This document shows, piece after piece, positions 17,401 to 26,075 of a stretch of DNA of 64,000 bases (the first letter of the stretch is position 1; each line of letters begins with the position of its first letter). The notes beneath the pieces are model-generated. The model searched no databases, was not told where the DNA came from, and worked only from the letters and a program-made list of their open reading frames with translations. Source of the stretch: Janthinobacterium sp051380875 (lineage in GTDB: Bacteria; Pseudomonadota; Gammaproteobacteria; Burkholderiales; Burkholderiaceae_D); the NCBI RefSeq assembly GCF_051380875.1, contig NZ_JBNYXW010000001.1, positions 248,001 through 312,000 of the forward strand, in the 5' to 3' direction. A program made the position numbers and the translations under genes.

Positions 17401-17931
17401 ATGTTGCGAGCTACTTTTCCCCGCCTTGTCGCTGCCGCCAGCGTCGCCATCGCCAGCACGGCACTCTTGCCAGGCTTGGCCGATGCCGCCGTGTATTTGA
17501 ACGGCAGCAACACCTCCTCCTTTGACGTCAATCTGAAAATCATCGCCAATTGCACCATTTCGGCGGCCAATCTCGAGTTTGGCCAAACTCAGGGCGTACT
17601 GGCTACTGCCGTTAACGTTAATACGACCGTGAGTGTCACCTGCACCAATACCACGCTCTACAACGTGGGCCTGACCGCAGGCAATGGGACGGGTTCAACC
17701 GGCACCACGCGCTATATGAGCGGCACGGGCGGCAACCTTGGCAAGGTGCAGTTCAACCTGTACCAGCTTGCTGGCGCCACCTTGTGGGGCGACACGCAGG
17801 GGACCGATACTGTGGGCGCAACCGGTAGCGGTTCGGCGGTGACTCACACCGTGTACGGTAACATTCCGCCACAGGCGACGCCGGCCCCCGATACCTACAA
17901 GTCGACCATTACTGCCACCGTTTACTTTTAA
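17401..17931 (+). CDS. Spore coat U (SCPU) domain pilin, major subunit of a Csu-type pilus
   Basis: This 176-aa secreted protein has a signal peptide at about residues 1-29, ending GLADA. The mature part shows the SCPU pattern F.V.LKIIANCTISAANLEFGQ, TVSVTCTNTTLYNVGLTAGNG and the C-terminal PDTYKSTITATVYF. Such subunits are secreted by a periplasmic chaperone and outer-membrane usher and polymerise by donor-strand exchange. The start is ATG 17401 with AGGAGG at 17391-17396; the frame is open further upstream but without support. As the first gene of the operon, with its own strong ribosome site, it is probably the abundant rod subunit. Confidence 0.9.
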   Translation: MLRATFPRLVAAASVAIASTALLPGLADAAVYLNGSNTSSFDVNLKIIANCTISAANLEFGQTQGVLATAVNVNTTVSVTCTNTTLYNVGLTAGNGTGSTGTTRYMSGTGGNLGKVQFNLYQLAGATLWGDTQGTDTVGATGSGSAVTHTVYGNIPPQATPAPDTYKSTITATVYF

Positions 17932-17943
17932 GCCGGGCCCCGC

Positions 17944-18678
17944 GTGAAGGTCCGCTTCGCTTCCTTGTCCCGGCCCTTGCTGGCGCTGCTGCTTTGTCTG
18001 TGCGGCGCTGCCGTCGTGCAGGCTGCCAACCTGCAGATCTCGCCGGTGACGATCAATTTCCGCGCCGAACAGAGTGCGGCAGGAATCAACCTGCAAAACC
18101 TCGGCGACCAGCCCATGTACGGGCAGGTGCGGGTGTTTGCCTGGGATCAGCGCAATGGCGAGGAAGTGCTGGCACCGACGCAGGAGCTGATGGCCAGTCC
18201 TCCCATTGTCGAGATCGCCGCCAACAGCCGCCAGACCATCCGCCTGGTGCGTGCCCAAGCCGGCCCCGCCGCGCAGGAAAAGACGTATCGCGTGCTCATC
18301 GATGAAGTCAGCCGAGAGGATGACACGGGCCGCGGCGGCGTCGATATCCGATTGCGCTATTCGGTGCCCGTCTTCGTGTTGCCGAGCGGCGCGCCAGGCA
18401 AGGAAATACTCGACTGGCAAGTGTTTCGCCAGGATGGGGAGTGGATGCTGCGCATCAGCAACAGCGGCACTTTCCATGCCCAGATCGGCGCGATGACGTT
18501 GACCAACCGGGGCGGCAAGGAGTTTGTCATCAGCAAGGGCCTGTTTGGCTATGTGCTGGCGCAGCGCATGCGCGTATGGCGCTTGCCCGTCGCCAGGGAG
18601 GCTGAACTGGATGGAGCGCTGAGTATGACGGTCAATGTGAATGCAAAGGCGCTCGTTGCCAAGAACTCGACACCTTAA
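17944..18678 (+). CDS. Periplasmic pilus assembly chaperone (CsuC/PapD family)
   Basis: This 244-aa protein starts at GTG 17944, 12 bp after the pilin stop. A signal peptide ends near residue 27 (VVQAA). Domain 1 is the immunoglobulin-like chaperone fold (LQISPVTINFRAEQSAAGINLQN, abbreviated here), with PIVEIAANSRQTIRLVR and YRVLIDEV segments conserved in FimC/PapD-like proteins. It would cap SCPU subunits by donor-strand complementation and deliver them to the usher. The 3' end overlaps the usher gene by 38 bp, indicating translational coupling. Confidence 0.92.
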   Translation: MKVRFASLSRPLLALLLCLCGAAVVQAANLQISPVTINFRAEQSAAGINLQNLGDQPMYGQVRVFAWDQRNGEEVLAPTQELMASPPIVEIAANSRQTIRLVRAQAGPAAQEKTYRVLIDEVSREDDTGRGGVDIRLRYSVPVFVLPSGAPGKEILDWQVFRQDGEWMLRISNSGTFHAQIGAMTLTNRGGKEFVISKGLFGYVLAQRMRVWRLPVAREAELDGALSMTVNVNAKALVAKNSTP

Positions 18679-21025
18679 AAATATTGCCGTCACCTTGCTG
18701 CTGCTGGCCATGGCGCCGCTGGCCAGGGCCGAGGGCACGGTGACGGGCGCCGACCCTGGCCCTGCCAGCCTGCCCAGCGACCCGGCGGCATCGAATGAAT
18801 TGTATCTGGAGGTAAGCGTGAATGCTGAATCAACCGGGCTGATCTTGCGCTTTACCCAAGTGGGTAAACGCTTGCGCAGCAGTGTGGCGAACCTGCAGCA
18901 GCTTGGGCTGGACCCGGCACGCCTGGGCGCGCCCGGCCAGACTGAGGTCGCGCTCGATGCCATTGCCGGACTTCGCTACGACTATGACGCTGCGCGCCAG
19001 AGCGTGTCCCTGCAGGTGGCGGACGACTTGCGCGCGCCCTACAGCATCAGCGCGCGCACCACGGTGCAGACGCCACCGGCGCAGGTGACGCCTGGCGCCG
19101 TCCTCAATTACGAAGCGTATGCGGAACTGGGCCAGACGCGGCGTGCCGCCATCTTCAATGATGTGCGTTATTTCAATGACAGCGGTGTATTCAGCAATAC
19201 CGGCACGCTGAACCTGGGCACGGATCAGCCCAGGTACATGCGTTTCGACACCTTCTGGAGCCATGCCAATCCCGCCACCCTGCAGACATGGCAAGTGGGC
19301 GACTTGATTTCTTCCTCGCTGAGCTGGAGCCGTGCCGTGCGCGTCGGTGGCGTGCAGTGGCGCAAGAATTTCCAGCTGCGCCCCGACCTGCTGACGTTTC
19401 CTGTCGCTTCCGTCGATGGCACGGCGCTGGTGCCATCGTCGCTGAGCCTGTACGTCAATGGCATACAGCAATATACGGCTAGCGTGCCCAGCGGTCCGTT
19501 TGTCTTGAATCAAGTGGCCGGCATCAATGGCGCCGGGCAAGCCACCATCATCACGCATGACGCGCTGGGACGCAGTGTGACGACCGTCTTGCCGCTGTAT
19601 GTCGATACGCGCATGCTGGCCAGCGGCTTGAGCGACTACTCGCTCGAGGCGGGGGCCGTGCGGCGCGACTACGGTACCCGCCTGTTCGGCTATGAGCGGC
19701 AATTGGTGGCCAGCGCTTCGGGCCGCCACGGCCTCAGCGACAGCCTCACCGTCGAGGGCCATGCGGAGCTCGCTGCCGGGCTGTACCAGGCGGGCGCGGG
19801 CGCTTTGTGGCGGCTGGGCCAGGCCGGCGTCGTCAATGGCGCGCTGTCGGCCAGCACGGGCAAGAGCGGCGGCGCGCAGCTGAGCGCTGGCTATCAATAC
19901 ATGGGCCCGCGCTTCAGCGTCGATGCGCAAAGCGTGCGCGCCAGCAGCGGCTTTGGCGACCTGGCCTCGCGCGACGGCAGCCCCGTGGCGCACGCGGCAG
20001 ACCGCCTCAGCGTCAGCTTGCCATTAGCAGCAGGCAATAGCATCAGCACCAGCTATATCAGTTACCGTACGCCCGGCGCACCGCCGTCGAAGCTTGTCAC
20101 CGTGGGCTATTCCGCCAACCTGTTGCACGGCCTGTTCTTCAATGCCAGCCTGGTCCAGGACTTGCGGCAACGCGCGAAGCGGGGCTTTTACTTTGGCCTG
20201 AGCATGGCGTTCGACAACAATATCGCCGTCAGTCTGAACAGCTACCGGCAAAATGGCGAGAACGGCCGCAGCATCAGCGCGCAGCGCACGGCCGACTTTG
20301 GCGGCGGCTTTGGCTGGGGCCTGCAGGCTGGCATGGCAGGCAGCAACAGCTACCGCCAGGGGCAACTGGAATACCTGGGCAATGACGGCCGCGTGAGTGT
20401 GCGCACGCAAAGCGGTGACATGGGTAATGCTTCCTCGCTGAGCGCGTCCGGCGCGCTGGTGTTGATGGATGGCCACGTCGCGCCAGCGCGCCAGGTGGGC
20501 AACGGTTTTGCGCTGGTCTCCACGGGCGGCGTGGCAAATATTCCCGTGCTGCACGAAAATCGCCAGATCGGCACGACGGGCAGCAGCGGCTATCTGCTGG
20601 TGCCGAATTTGAACCCGTATGGCAATAACCAGATCGGCATCGCCACGGAGGCGCTCGACGTCGACGCGCGCGTGCCCGTGACCAACCTGATTGTGGTGCC
20701 GCAGCATCTGGCCGGCGTGCTGGCCGCCTTTCCCATTGAACGCTATAGCGCGGCCAGCGTCATCGTCCAGGGCGCGGACGGCAAGCCGCTGGCGCCGGGG
20801 CTGTCCGTGTTGCATGTGCAAAGCGGCAAGCGCACGGTGGTGGGCTTTGACGGTATTGCCTTCGTCGACGACCTGCTTGCGCAAAATCAACTGCAAATAG
20901 GCCAGGGCGACAGCCTGTGCACAGTGCGTTTTGCCTATGTGCGTCCGGCGGCGGGCGGTTTCCCTGTGATCGGCCCGCTGCGCTGCAGCACCAGTGTCGG
21001 CGCCGACGCAGGGGGAGGCCGCTGA
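18641..21025 (+). CDS. Outer-membrane fimbrial usher (CsuD type)
   Basis: This 794-aa protein has a signal peptide (ends APLARA, about residue 30). An N-terminal domain follows, then the usher barrel with the plug-flanking segments GDLISSSLSWSRAVRVGGVQ and LYVNGIQQYTASVPSGPFVL. The C-terminal part contains NLNPYGNNQIGI and VDARVPVTN, typical of ushers. It forms the pore through which chaperone-subunit complexes are assembled. It starts inside the chaperone gene and ends with TGATG overlapping the tip gene, so chaperone, usher and tip are translationally linked. Confidence 0.94.
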   Translation: MQRRSLPRTRHLKNIAVTLLLLAMAPLARAEGTVTGADPGPASLPSDPAASNELYLEVSVNAESTGLILRFTQVGKRLRSSVANLQQLGLDPARLGAPGQTEVALDAIAGLRYDYDAARQSVSLQVADDLRAPYSISARTTVQTPPAQVTPGAVLNYEAYAELGQTRRAAIFNDVRYFNDSGVFSNTGTLNLGTDQPRYMRFDTFWSHANPATLQTWQVGDLISSSLSWSRAVRVGGVQWRKNFQLRPDLLTFPVASVDGTALVPSSLSLYVNGIQQYTASVPSGPFVLNQVAGINGAGQATIITHDALGRSVTTVLPLYVDTRMLASGLSDYSLEAGAVRRDYGTRLFGYERQLVASASGRHGLSDSLTVEGHAELAAGLYQAGAGALWRLGQAGVVNGALSASTGKSGGAQLSAGYQYMGPRFSVDAQSVRASSGFGDLASRDGSPVAHAADRLSVSLPLAAGNSISTSYISYRTPGAPPSKLVTVGYSANLLHGLFFNASLVQDLRQRAKRGFYFGLSMAFDNNIAVSLNSYRQNGENGRSISAQRTADFGGGFGWGLQAGMAGSNSYRQGQLEYLGNDGRVSVRTQSGDMGNASSLSASGALVLMDGHVAPARQVGNGFALVSTGGVANIPVLHENRQIGTTGSSGYLLVPNLNPYGNNQIGIATEALDVDARVPVTNLIVVPQHLAGVLAAFPIERYSAASVIVQGADGKPLAPGLSVLHVQSGKRTVVGFDGIAFVDDLLAQNQLQIGQGDSLCTVRFAYVRPAAGGFPVIGPLRCSTSVGADAGGGR

Positions 21026-22032
21026 TGCGCCGCCTGCTGCTATGGCTGGCCGTGCTGCTGGGCTGCGCCTGGGGCAGTGCAGCGCAGGCGGACGATAGCT
21101 GCACGGTCAGCATGACCAATCTCGATTTTGGCAACGTCAGCCCGATTTCCGGCACCGATTATGTTGCACAGGCGACGGGCACGCTCAGTTGCCAGTTTTT
21201 CTCGCTGAATCTGGGCCAATTGCTCACGCCGAATGCGCAAGCGTGCATTTCGCTGGGACTGGGCACGAATTCCACCTCGGCCCTGCCGCGCAAGCTGGGC
21301 AACGGTGCCCAGCGCATGGAATACAACGTCTATGTGGACAGTTCGTATGCGGCGGCGAAGATCTGGGGTGGCACCGGCGTGGCGGGTGCGCCATCGAGCT
21401 TCACGATCTTCCTGTCGGCCGGCTTGCTGGCGCCGGCCGGCACCTATTCCACGACCTTTACCGTGTACGCGAAGATTCCCGCCGGCGCCAGCCTGGCGGG
21501 CGTGCCGACGGTGGCCAACGCGAATACGGTTTACACCTCGAGCTTTGCCGGCGCGGGCACGTTTACCTACACCACCTATGGCCCCATCAACCTGTTTGGC
21601 TGCTCGGTCAATAGCGGCAGCTTCGGCTTTACGGTCAATGCGACGGCCGTCAACGATTGCACCATCACGGCTAGCCCGATGGCGTTTGCCGACACCTCCA
21701 TCCTGACGGGCAACCTGCGCAGCACCAGCACCCTGTCGGTGCGTTGCGTGAATAACAATGCGTATCAGATCGCCCTCAATGGCGGCAGCGTGGCGGCCAA
21801 TGTGGCTGACCGGCAAATGAAAAATACGCTGACGACGGAGCGGGTCAGTTATCGCCTCTCGTCCACGCTCGATGGCCCGCTATGGGGCGATGGCACGGCG
21901 GGCACCAGCATGTTGACGGGCACGGGCACGGGCACGAGCGTGCCCGTGACGGTGTATGGCCGCGTGCCGGCGCAGGTGTCGCCCCGTCCCGGCGACTACA
22001 AGGACACGGTGACGGCGACGATTTACTTTTAG
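21025..22032 (+). CDS. Two-domain SCPU protein, probable pilus tip adhesin (CsuE-like)
   Basis: This 335-aa secreted protein has a signal peptide (ends SAAQA) and two SCPU domains. The first runs from DDSCTVSMTNLDFGNVSP to about residue 195. The second begins NDCTITASPMAFADTS and ends PRPGDYKDTVTATIYF. A two-domain subunit encoded directly after the usher is how Csu-type pili encode their tip adhesin, where the first domain binds the surface and the second inserts in the fibre. The start codon ATG 21025 overlaps the usher stop (TGATG). Confidence 0.88.
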   Translation: MRRLLLWLAVLLGCAWGSAAQADDSCTVSMTNLDFGNVSPISGTDYVAQATGTLSCQFFSLNLGQLLTPNAQACISLGLGTNSTSALPRKLGNGAQRMEYNVYVDSSYAAAKIWGGTGVAGAPSSFTIFLSAGLLAPAGTYSTTFTVYAKIPAGASLAGVPTVANANTVYTSSFAGAGTFTYTTYGPINLFGCSVNSGSFGFTVNATAVNDCTITASPMAFADTSILTGNLRSTSTLSVRCVNNNAYQIALNGGSVAANVADRQMKNTLTTERVSYRLSSTLDGPLWGDGTAGTSMLTGTGTGTSVPVTVYGRVPAQVSPRPGDYKDTVTATIYF

Positions 22033-22265
22033 AAGCTGACGGTGACGAGGCTGGCGCCCGACGGCGTGGCTTGCCGCTGCAGCAGGTAGGGCGTGTTGTG
22101 GCGGCATTGCACCTCGGCCTGCGCGCGCTGCGTATGCACGCTGCAGGTTTCTTGGATGACGAAGCTGGCCTGGAACGATGCGGAACTGACGGTGCCGGCG
22201 GTGGTGGTCTGGCAGAGGGTGAGGGCAAGTAGGGCTGGCAATACGGCAAGCTTTAAAGGAGTCAT
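22029..22265 (-). CDS. Small secreted protein resembling a shortened SCPU subunit
   Basis: This is a 78-aa protein from ATG 22265, with a signal peptide at about residues 1-23 (LALTLCQTTTAG). The mature about 55 residues read like the ends of an SCPU domain joined together: F.A.FVIQETCSVHT, then EVQCRHNTPYLLQ, then a terminal LVTVSF. The last part recalls the ATVYF/ATIYF ends of the two pilins. The usual middle, including the LxFG strand, is absent. It is convergent with the tip gene and overlaps it by 4 bp. It could be a minor or terminating subunit, or a regulator of assembly. This is my reading of the pattern and no such protein is known to me. Confidence 0.6.
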   Translation of the reverse strand: MTPLKLAVLPALLALTLCQTTTAGTVSSASFQASFVIQETCSVHTQRAQAEVQCRHNTPYLLQRQATPSGASLVTVSF

Positions 22266-22526
22266 CGTGCATTTATCGAGTGAAAAACGCCGCTTGGCAG
22301 TCGCGTGTACTGGGCTGACTGGCAACGTTTTCCGCACCGGGATGGGGGTGTTTGAACAAGGCATTATTGTACTAGGGCAATAAAAGTGTGAGTTTTTGTG
22401 TATTTTCAAGCCGCTGCCAAGGGCTGGGAGTGGCTTTTAAATGAATAGTAACTGAAGTCTGTACCTTGCAAATTGTGTTGATGGATTTTTCGATTGTTAT
22501 GCTGGAATTTATGCGAGGAGATGCTC

Positions 22527-23084
22527 ATGAAACATACTAATTTTAATAATTTGCCGTGCCCGATAGCCCGCAGCCTGGGCAAGGTGGGCGAATGGTGGAG
22601 CATCCTCATCCTGCGCGAAGCGTTTTATGGCAAGACGCGCTTCGACGAATTTGAAAAGAGCCTGAAGATCGCGCCCACCATCCTGACGCGCCGCCTGGCT
22701 GACCTGGTGGAGGGCGGCTTGATGACGCGCCGCCTGTATTGCGCCAAGCCGCCCCGTTATGACTACGTGCTGACCAAGTCCGGACGCGCCTTCAAGCCCG
22801 TCCTGCTGGCCTTTATTGCCTGGGGCAATGAGAACTTCGCCCCGGAAGGCGCCAGCCTCGTCATCGCCAGCCGCGACACGGGCCTCGCTGCCGATCCGGT
22901 GCTGGTCGACGCCATGACGGGCTTGCCCATCAATGACGAGTATTACGCGTTCGCGCCGGGGCCGGCCGCCAGCGACAGCATGCGCAACATCATCCTCGAT
23001 GCGGAAAAAAGCAGCGGCATTGCGCCCAAGCCGAAGGCGCCGGCCGCCAACTGCGGCTGGGTGGCGGAAGGCCATCTGGCCTGA
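22527..23084 (+). CDS. HxlR family transcriptional regulator
   Basis: This is a 185-aa winged-helix protein. The HxlR core is complete: LPCPIARSLGKVGEWWSILILREA (in part), FDEFEKSLKIAPTILTRRL, LVEGGLMTRRLY and PPRYDYVLTKSGRAFKPVL. Cys11 sits where redox-sensing members (YodB, HypR) have their reactive cysteine. The start is chosen at ATG 22527 because GAGGAG (22515-22520) lies six bases before it; an in-frame TTG at 22494 is open but has no ribosome site. The C-terminal 60 residues extend beyond the usual about 110-aa family length. The target is unknown; it may control a neighbour or a distant oxidoreductase. Confidence 0.9.
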   Translation: MKHTNFNNLPCPIARSLGKVGEWWSILILREAFYGKTRFDEFEKSLKIAPTILTRRLADLVEGGLMTRRLYCAKPPRYDYVLTKSGRAFKPVLLAFIAWGNENFAPEGASLVIASRDTGLAADPVLVDAMTGLPINDEYYAFAPGPAASDSMRNIILDAEKSSGIAPKPKAPAANCGWVAEGHLA

Positions 23085-23256
23085 ACGTGCTGGCAATCAC
23101 GCTTCAAGTTTGGCGAAAAGCAAGGCCGGTGGCGCTGCATGCGTTTATTGTCGCTGTAGGCGCAAGACTTTTTTGCGCGAGACAAGTGCGGCGTACGCCC
23201 GGCTGAACGGGGCATGGCGCCATCCGTGATCCGAAGTTCGTTGAAGGAGTACTGCG

Positions 23257-23697
23257 ATGAGCACACTGCAACAACACGTTCGCCGCGCCGCCACGGTGCT
23301 GGCGCTGGCCGCCCTGCTGGGCGCCTGTTCCCATGCACCGCATCCCCCCGGCGGCGATGACGCCACCCTGACGGGCGCGCAGGAAGTGCCGGCCAATACC
23401 AGCACGGCCAGCGGTAGCAGCACACTGCATGTGGCGCCGGACCGCAGCGTCAGTGGCACCGTGCGCTACACTGGCATGCAGGCCACCGTGGCGCATATCC
23501 ATGAAGCGCCCGCCGGCGCCAACGGTCCTGTCATCGTGCCGCTGGTCAAGACCAGTGCAGACATGTTTGGCGTGCCGCCCAATACCATGCTGACGCCGCC
23601 CCAGTATGCCAGCTACCAGGCCGGCAAGCTGTACGTGAATGTGCATAGCGACAGCTATCCGGCCGGCGAAATCCGCACCCAGCTCAAGCCAAAGTAG
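23257..23697 (+). CDS. CHRD domain lipoprotein
   Basis: This is a 146-aa protein with a lipoprotein signal peptide (lipobox LLGAC, Cys24). The remainder is one CHRD domain: ATLTGAQEVPA, VSGTVRYTGM, AHIHEAPAG and the terminal YVNVHSDSYPAGEIRTQL. CHRD domains are named after chordin and occur in many secreted bacterial proteins of unknown function. AAGGAG precedes the start. It stands alone, with a strong terminator directly downstream. Confidence 0.9.
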   Translation: MSTLQQHVRRAATVLALAALLGACSHAPHPPGGDDATLTGAQEVPANTSTASGSSTLHVAPDRSVSGTVRYTGMQATVAHIHEAPAGANGPVIVPLVKTSADMFGVPPNTMLTPPQYASYQAGKLYVNVHSDSYPAGEIRTQLKPK

Positions 23698-23743
23698 GCA
23701 TGCTGCGCCAACGCGCGCTAGGGTTTCTCCCCGAAACCTCCTT

Positions 23744-23769
23744 GGGGCCGCGCAAGCGGCCTCTTTTTT
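23744..23769 (+). terminator. Intrinsic terminator after the CHRD gene
   Basis: GGCCGC (23746-23751) and GCGGCC (23756-23761) form a perfect stem with a GCAA loop, followed by TCTTTTTT (23762-23769). Confidence 0.88.
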
Positions 23770-23812
23770 GTCTGCTCGCCCATGCCTGGCTCTGCGGCTA
23801 CAATGGCGCTCC

Positions 23813-24766
23813 ATGCTGACCATCCTTGCCATCACCTTTCCCTTCTTCGCCCTGGTGCTGTGTGGCTACCTGGCCGTGCGGCGCGCCTTGCTGCCGCTGG
23901 CCGCCATCGGCGGCTTGAACAGTTTTGTGCTGTACTTCGCGCTGCCGTGCATGCTGTACCGTTTCGGCGCCGCCACGCCCATCGCGCAGCTGCTCGATGG
24001 CAGCGTGTTCGGCGTCTATCTGCTGTGTGCCTTGATCATGGTGGGCGTCACCATGGCCATGACCCTCAGCCACCGCATCGACTGGAACAACGCCGCCTTC
24101 GGCTCGCTGGTGGCAGCGTTTCCGAATACGGGCTTCATGGGCGTGCCATTGCTGCTGACCTTGCTCGGCCCCCGCTCGTCCGGTCCCGTCATCGTCACCA
24201 TCGTGGTCGACTTGCTCCTTACCAGCTCGCTGTGCATCGCCCTGTCGCGCATCGGCAGCGGCGGCGCGCATGGCGGCCGCGTGGCTGTCACGAATGCCTT
24301 GAAGGGCATGGCGGGCAACCCGATGCCGTGGGCGATTGTGCTGGGGGCCTTGTCGTCGTGGCTGGAACTGGCGCTGCCCAAGCCGTTGACGCAGACGGTG
24401 GGCTTGCTGGCCGACGCCGCTTCGCCCGTTGCCTTGTTTACCATCGGCGCCGTGCTGGCCCGTTCGCAAATGAGTACCAGCGACCCCGCGCCGCTGGGGG
24501 AGTATGTGCCGGTGGCGCTGAAAAAGCTGCTGCTGCACCCGCTGCTGGTGTGGGGCATCGGCCACGCAGCCATCGCGCTGGGCATGCCGCTCGACCCGTT
24601 CGCGCTGACCTGCATGGTGCTGGTGGCCTGCTTGCCCAGCGCCAGCAATGTCACCTTGCTGTCGGAGCGTTTCGGTGCAAACACGGCCCGCATCGCCCGC
24701 ATCATCCTGGTCTCGACAGCGCTGTCGTTCCTGACCTTTTCGGCGGCGGTCAGCTGGCTGGCGTGA
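23813..24766 (+). CDS. AEC family (auxin efflux carrier / malonate-type) transporter
   Basis: This 317-aa membrane protein has about ten hydrophobic segments in the two-times-five arrangement of the bile/arsenite/riboflavin-type superfamily. Family-typical segments are LNSFVLYFALPCMLYRF near the N-terminus, AAFPNTGFMGVPLL in the middle and ACLPSASNVTLLSERFG near the end, where the crossover helices lie. Proteins of this family (MdcF and others) move small carboxylates. The substrate is not predictable. The start ATG 23813 begins directly with the first membrane helix; the frame is open further upstream, but that stretch includes the CHRD terminator. Its end overlaps the convergent paiB-like gene by 17 bp. 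Confidence 0.88.
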   Translation: MLTILAITFPFFALVLCGYLAVRRALLPLAAIGGLNSFVLYFALPCMLYRFGAATPIAQLLDGSVFGVYLLCALIMVGVTMAMTLSHRIDWNNAAFGSLVAAFPNTGFMGVPLLLTLLGPRSSGPVIVTIVVDLLLTSSLCIALSRIGSGGAHGGRVAVTNALKGMAGNPMPWAIVLGALSSWLELALPKPLTQTVGLLADAASPVALFTIGAVLARSQMSTSDPAPLGEYVPVALKKLLLHPLLVWGIGHAAIALGMPLDPFALTCMVLVACLPSASNVTLLSERFGANTARIARIILVSTALSFLTFSAAVSWLA

Positions 24767-25403
24767 GCCTGGCGGCGATCATGACCGCCAGTGCCTGCGC
24801 GGCGCCGGGCTGGGTATCGGCGGCCAAGCCGTGCGCCATGCGCGACTGGTCTTCCAGCGTGCGGTTCTGCCCCAGCTTCCATTTTCCCGTGATGCGCGTG
24901 AGGGGAATCTCGATGCCGACGATGGCTTTCAAGAGTTTGCCGATATAGTCTGCCGGCGCATCGGCCACCTGCCACGGCGTGGCTTGAGCTGCCTCATGGC
25001 GCGTCGTCAGCCGTTCCAGCAAACCCAGTAGCCAAGCCGCATCGTCGATGGCACGCAAAGGGCCGTGGGCATGCACGACCGCATAATTGAAGGTAGGAAC
25101 TTCCTTGCCGCTGCGCTGTTTTTCCGCATACCAGGCGGGCGTGATGTAGGCGTGCGGCCCCTGGAAGATCACCATGCATTCATCCTCGCTGGCGGCGGCG
25201 CGCCACAGGGGATTGGCGCGCGCCACGTGGGCGCGCAGGATGCCGAACGGCGCCTCTGGCGTGGGCGCGGCGATCTCGAACGGCAGGTGGTCGGCGCACA
25301 AACCGTCGGCATCCATGCGCACCAGCGCGCCCAGCGGATGGGCATGAACCAGGCCGTGCAGCACGTCGAGGCGCTCTTCGCGAAAGCTGGCGGGCGTGTA
25401 CAT
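24750..25403 (-). CDS. FMN-binding PaiB-like protein
   Basis: This is a 217-aa protein with the PaiB/FMN-binding split-barrel pattern: MYTPASFREERLDVLHGLV at the start, HLPFEI, GILRAHVARANPLW, VIFQGPHAYITPAWY and IVGIEIPLTRITGKWKLGQN. The last of these is highly characteristic. B. subtilis PaiB was described as a repressor of sporulation and protease genes, but the fold binds FMN and the true activity is uncertain. The gene follows the osmC-like gene with the stop and start codons adjacent, so they form a two-gene operon. Confidence 0.9.
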   Translation of the reverse strand: MYTPASFREERLDVLHGLVHAHPLGALVRMDADGLCADHLPFEIAAPTPEAPFGILRAHVARANPLWRAAASEDECMVIFQGPHAYITPAWYAEKQRSGKEVPTFNYAVVHAHGPLRAIDDAAWLLGLLERLTTRHEAAQATPWQVADAPADYIGKLLKAIVGIEIPLTRITGKWKLGQNRTLEDQSRMAHGLAADTQPGAAQALAVMIAARLTPAS

Positions 25404-25865
25404 TTAAAGGGCTTCCTCGACGACGATGTCGGCCGTCAGCGAATTGGCGATGTAGCAGCGCTCGTGCGCGTCGTGATGCAGGGCCGCCAAGGCGTCCGGC
25501 GTGGGCGCTGCACCGGCGAAGACGATGTGCGGACGCAGCACGATGCGCGTCATGGCCAGCCGCCCAGCACTATTTTTTCCCAGTTCACCGACAGCGTCGT
25601 CGCGGTAGTCGTCGATGACGAAACCGCGCTGCGCCGCCAGCGAGAGGAAGAACAGCATGTGGCAGCTGGACGTGGCGGCCACCAGCGCTTCTTCCGGATC
25701 GATATTTTCCGCCACCGACATGGGCAGCGGCACGGACAATGGCGAGGACGAGGCGGGTACGCTCAAGCCGCCGTCGAATTGCCATGCATGGCCACGGCTG
25801 TAGCGCTGGCTGGCGAAATCCTGGCCGGCGCGCTGCCAGGCCACGGTGGCGAAAAACTGCTGCAT
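25404..25865 (-). CDS. OsmC/Ohr family peroxiredoxin
   Basis: This is a 153-aa protein with the two reactive cysteines of the family, Cys68 (ATSSCHMLFFL) and Cys137 (HERCYIANS). Arg is present upstream in QRYSRGH. These enzymes reduce organic hydroperoxides using lipoyl or other thiol donors in the cytoplasm. ENIDPEEALVAATSSCH is the usual helix of the OsmC subgroup. The gene is transcribed first in the pair with the PaiB-like protein. Upstream (25866-26075) is a short intergenic region divergent from tag. Confidence 0.92.
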   Translation of the reverse strand: MQQFFATVAWQRAGQDFASQRYSRGHAWQFDGGLSVPASSSPLSVPLPMSVAENIDPEEALVAATSSCHMLFFLSLAAQRGFVIDDYRDDAVGELGKNSAGRLAMTRIVLRPHIVFAGAAPTPDALAALHHDAHERCYIANSLTADIVVEEAL

Positions 25866-26075
25866 GGATGCTCCGCGAAAGTGGTAAGGAATACGCCATA
25901 TTAGCGTGTATCTTGGCTATTTAGATGCCAGCCATGCACCTCAGGCAGGTCATCCCTGCCTTGCCGCTGGAGCGCGGCGCGCCCGAAGCGCTGTTTCGTC
26001 AAGCGTACGGCACCAAAGGCGGCTATCTTGCGCGGCCACTGATTTATACTGAGTACCTGCCTCCACGCGAAGAAC

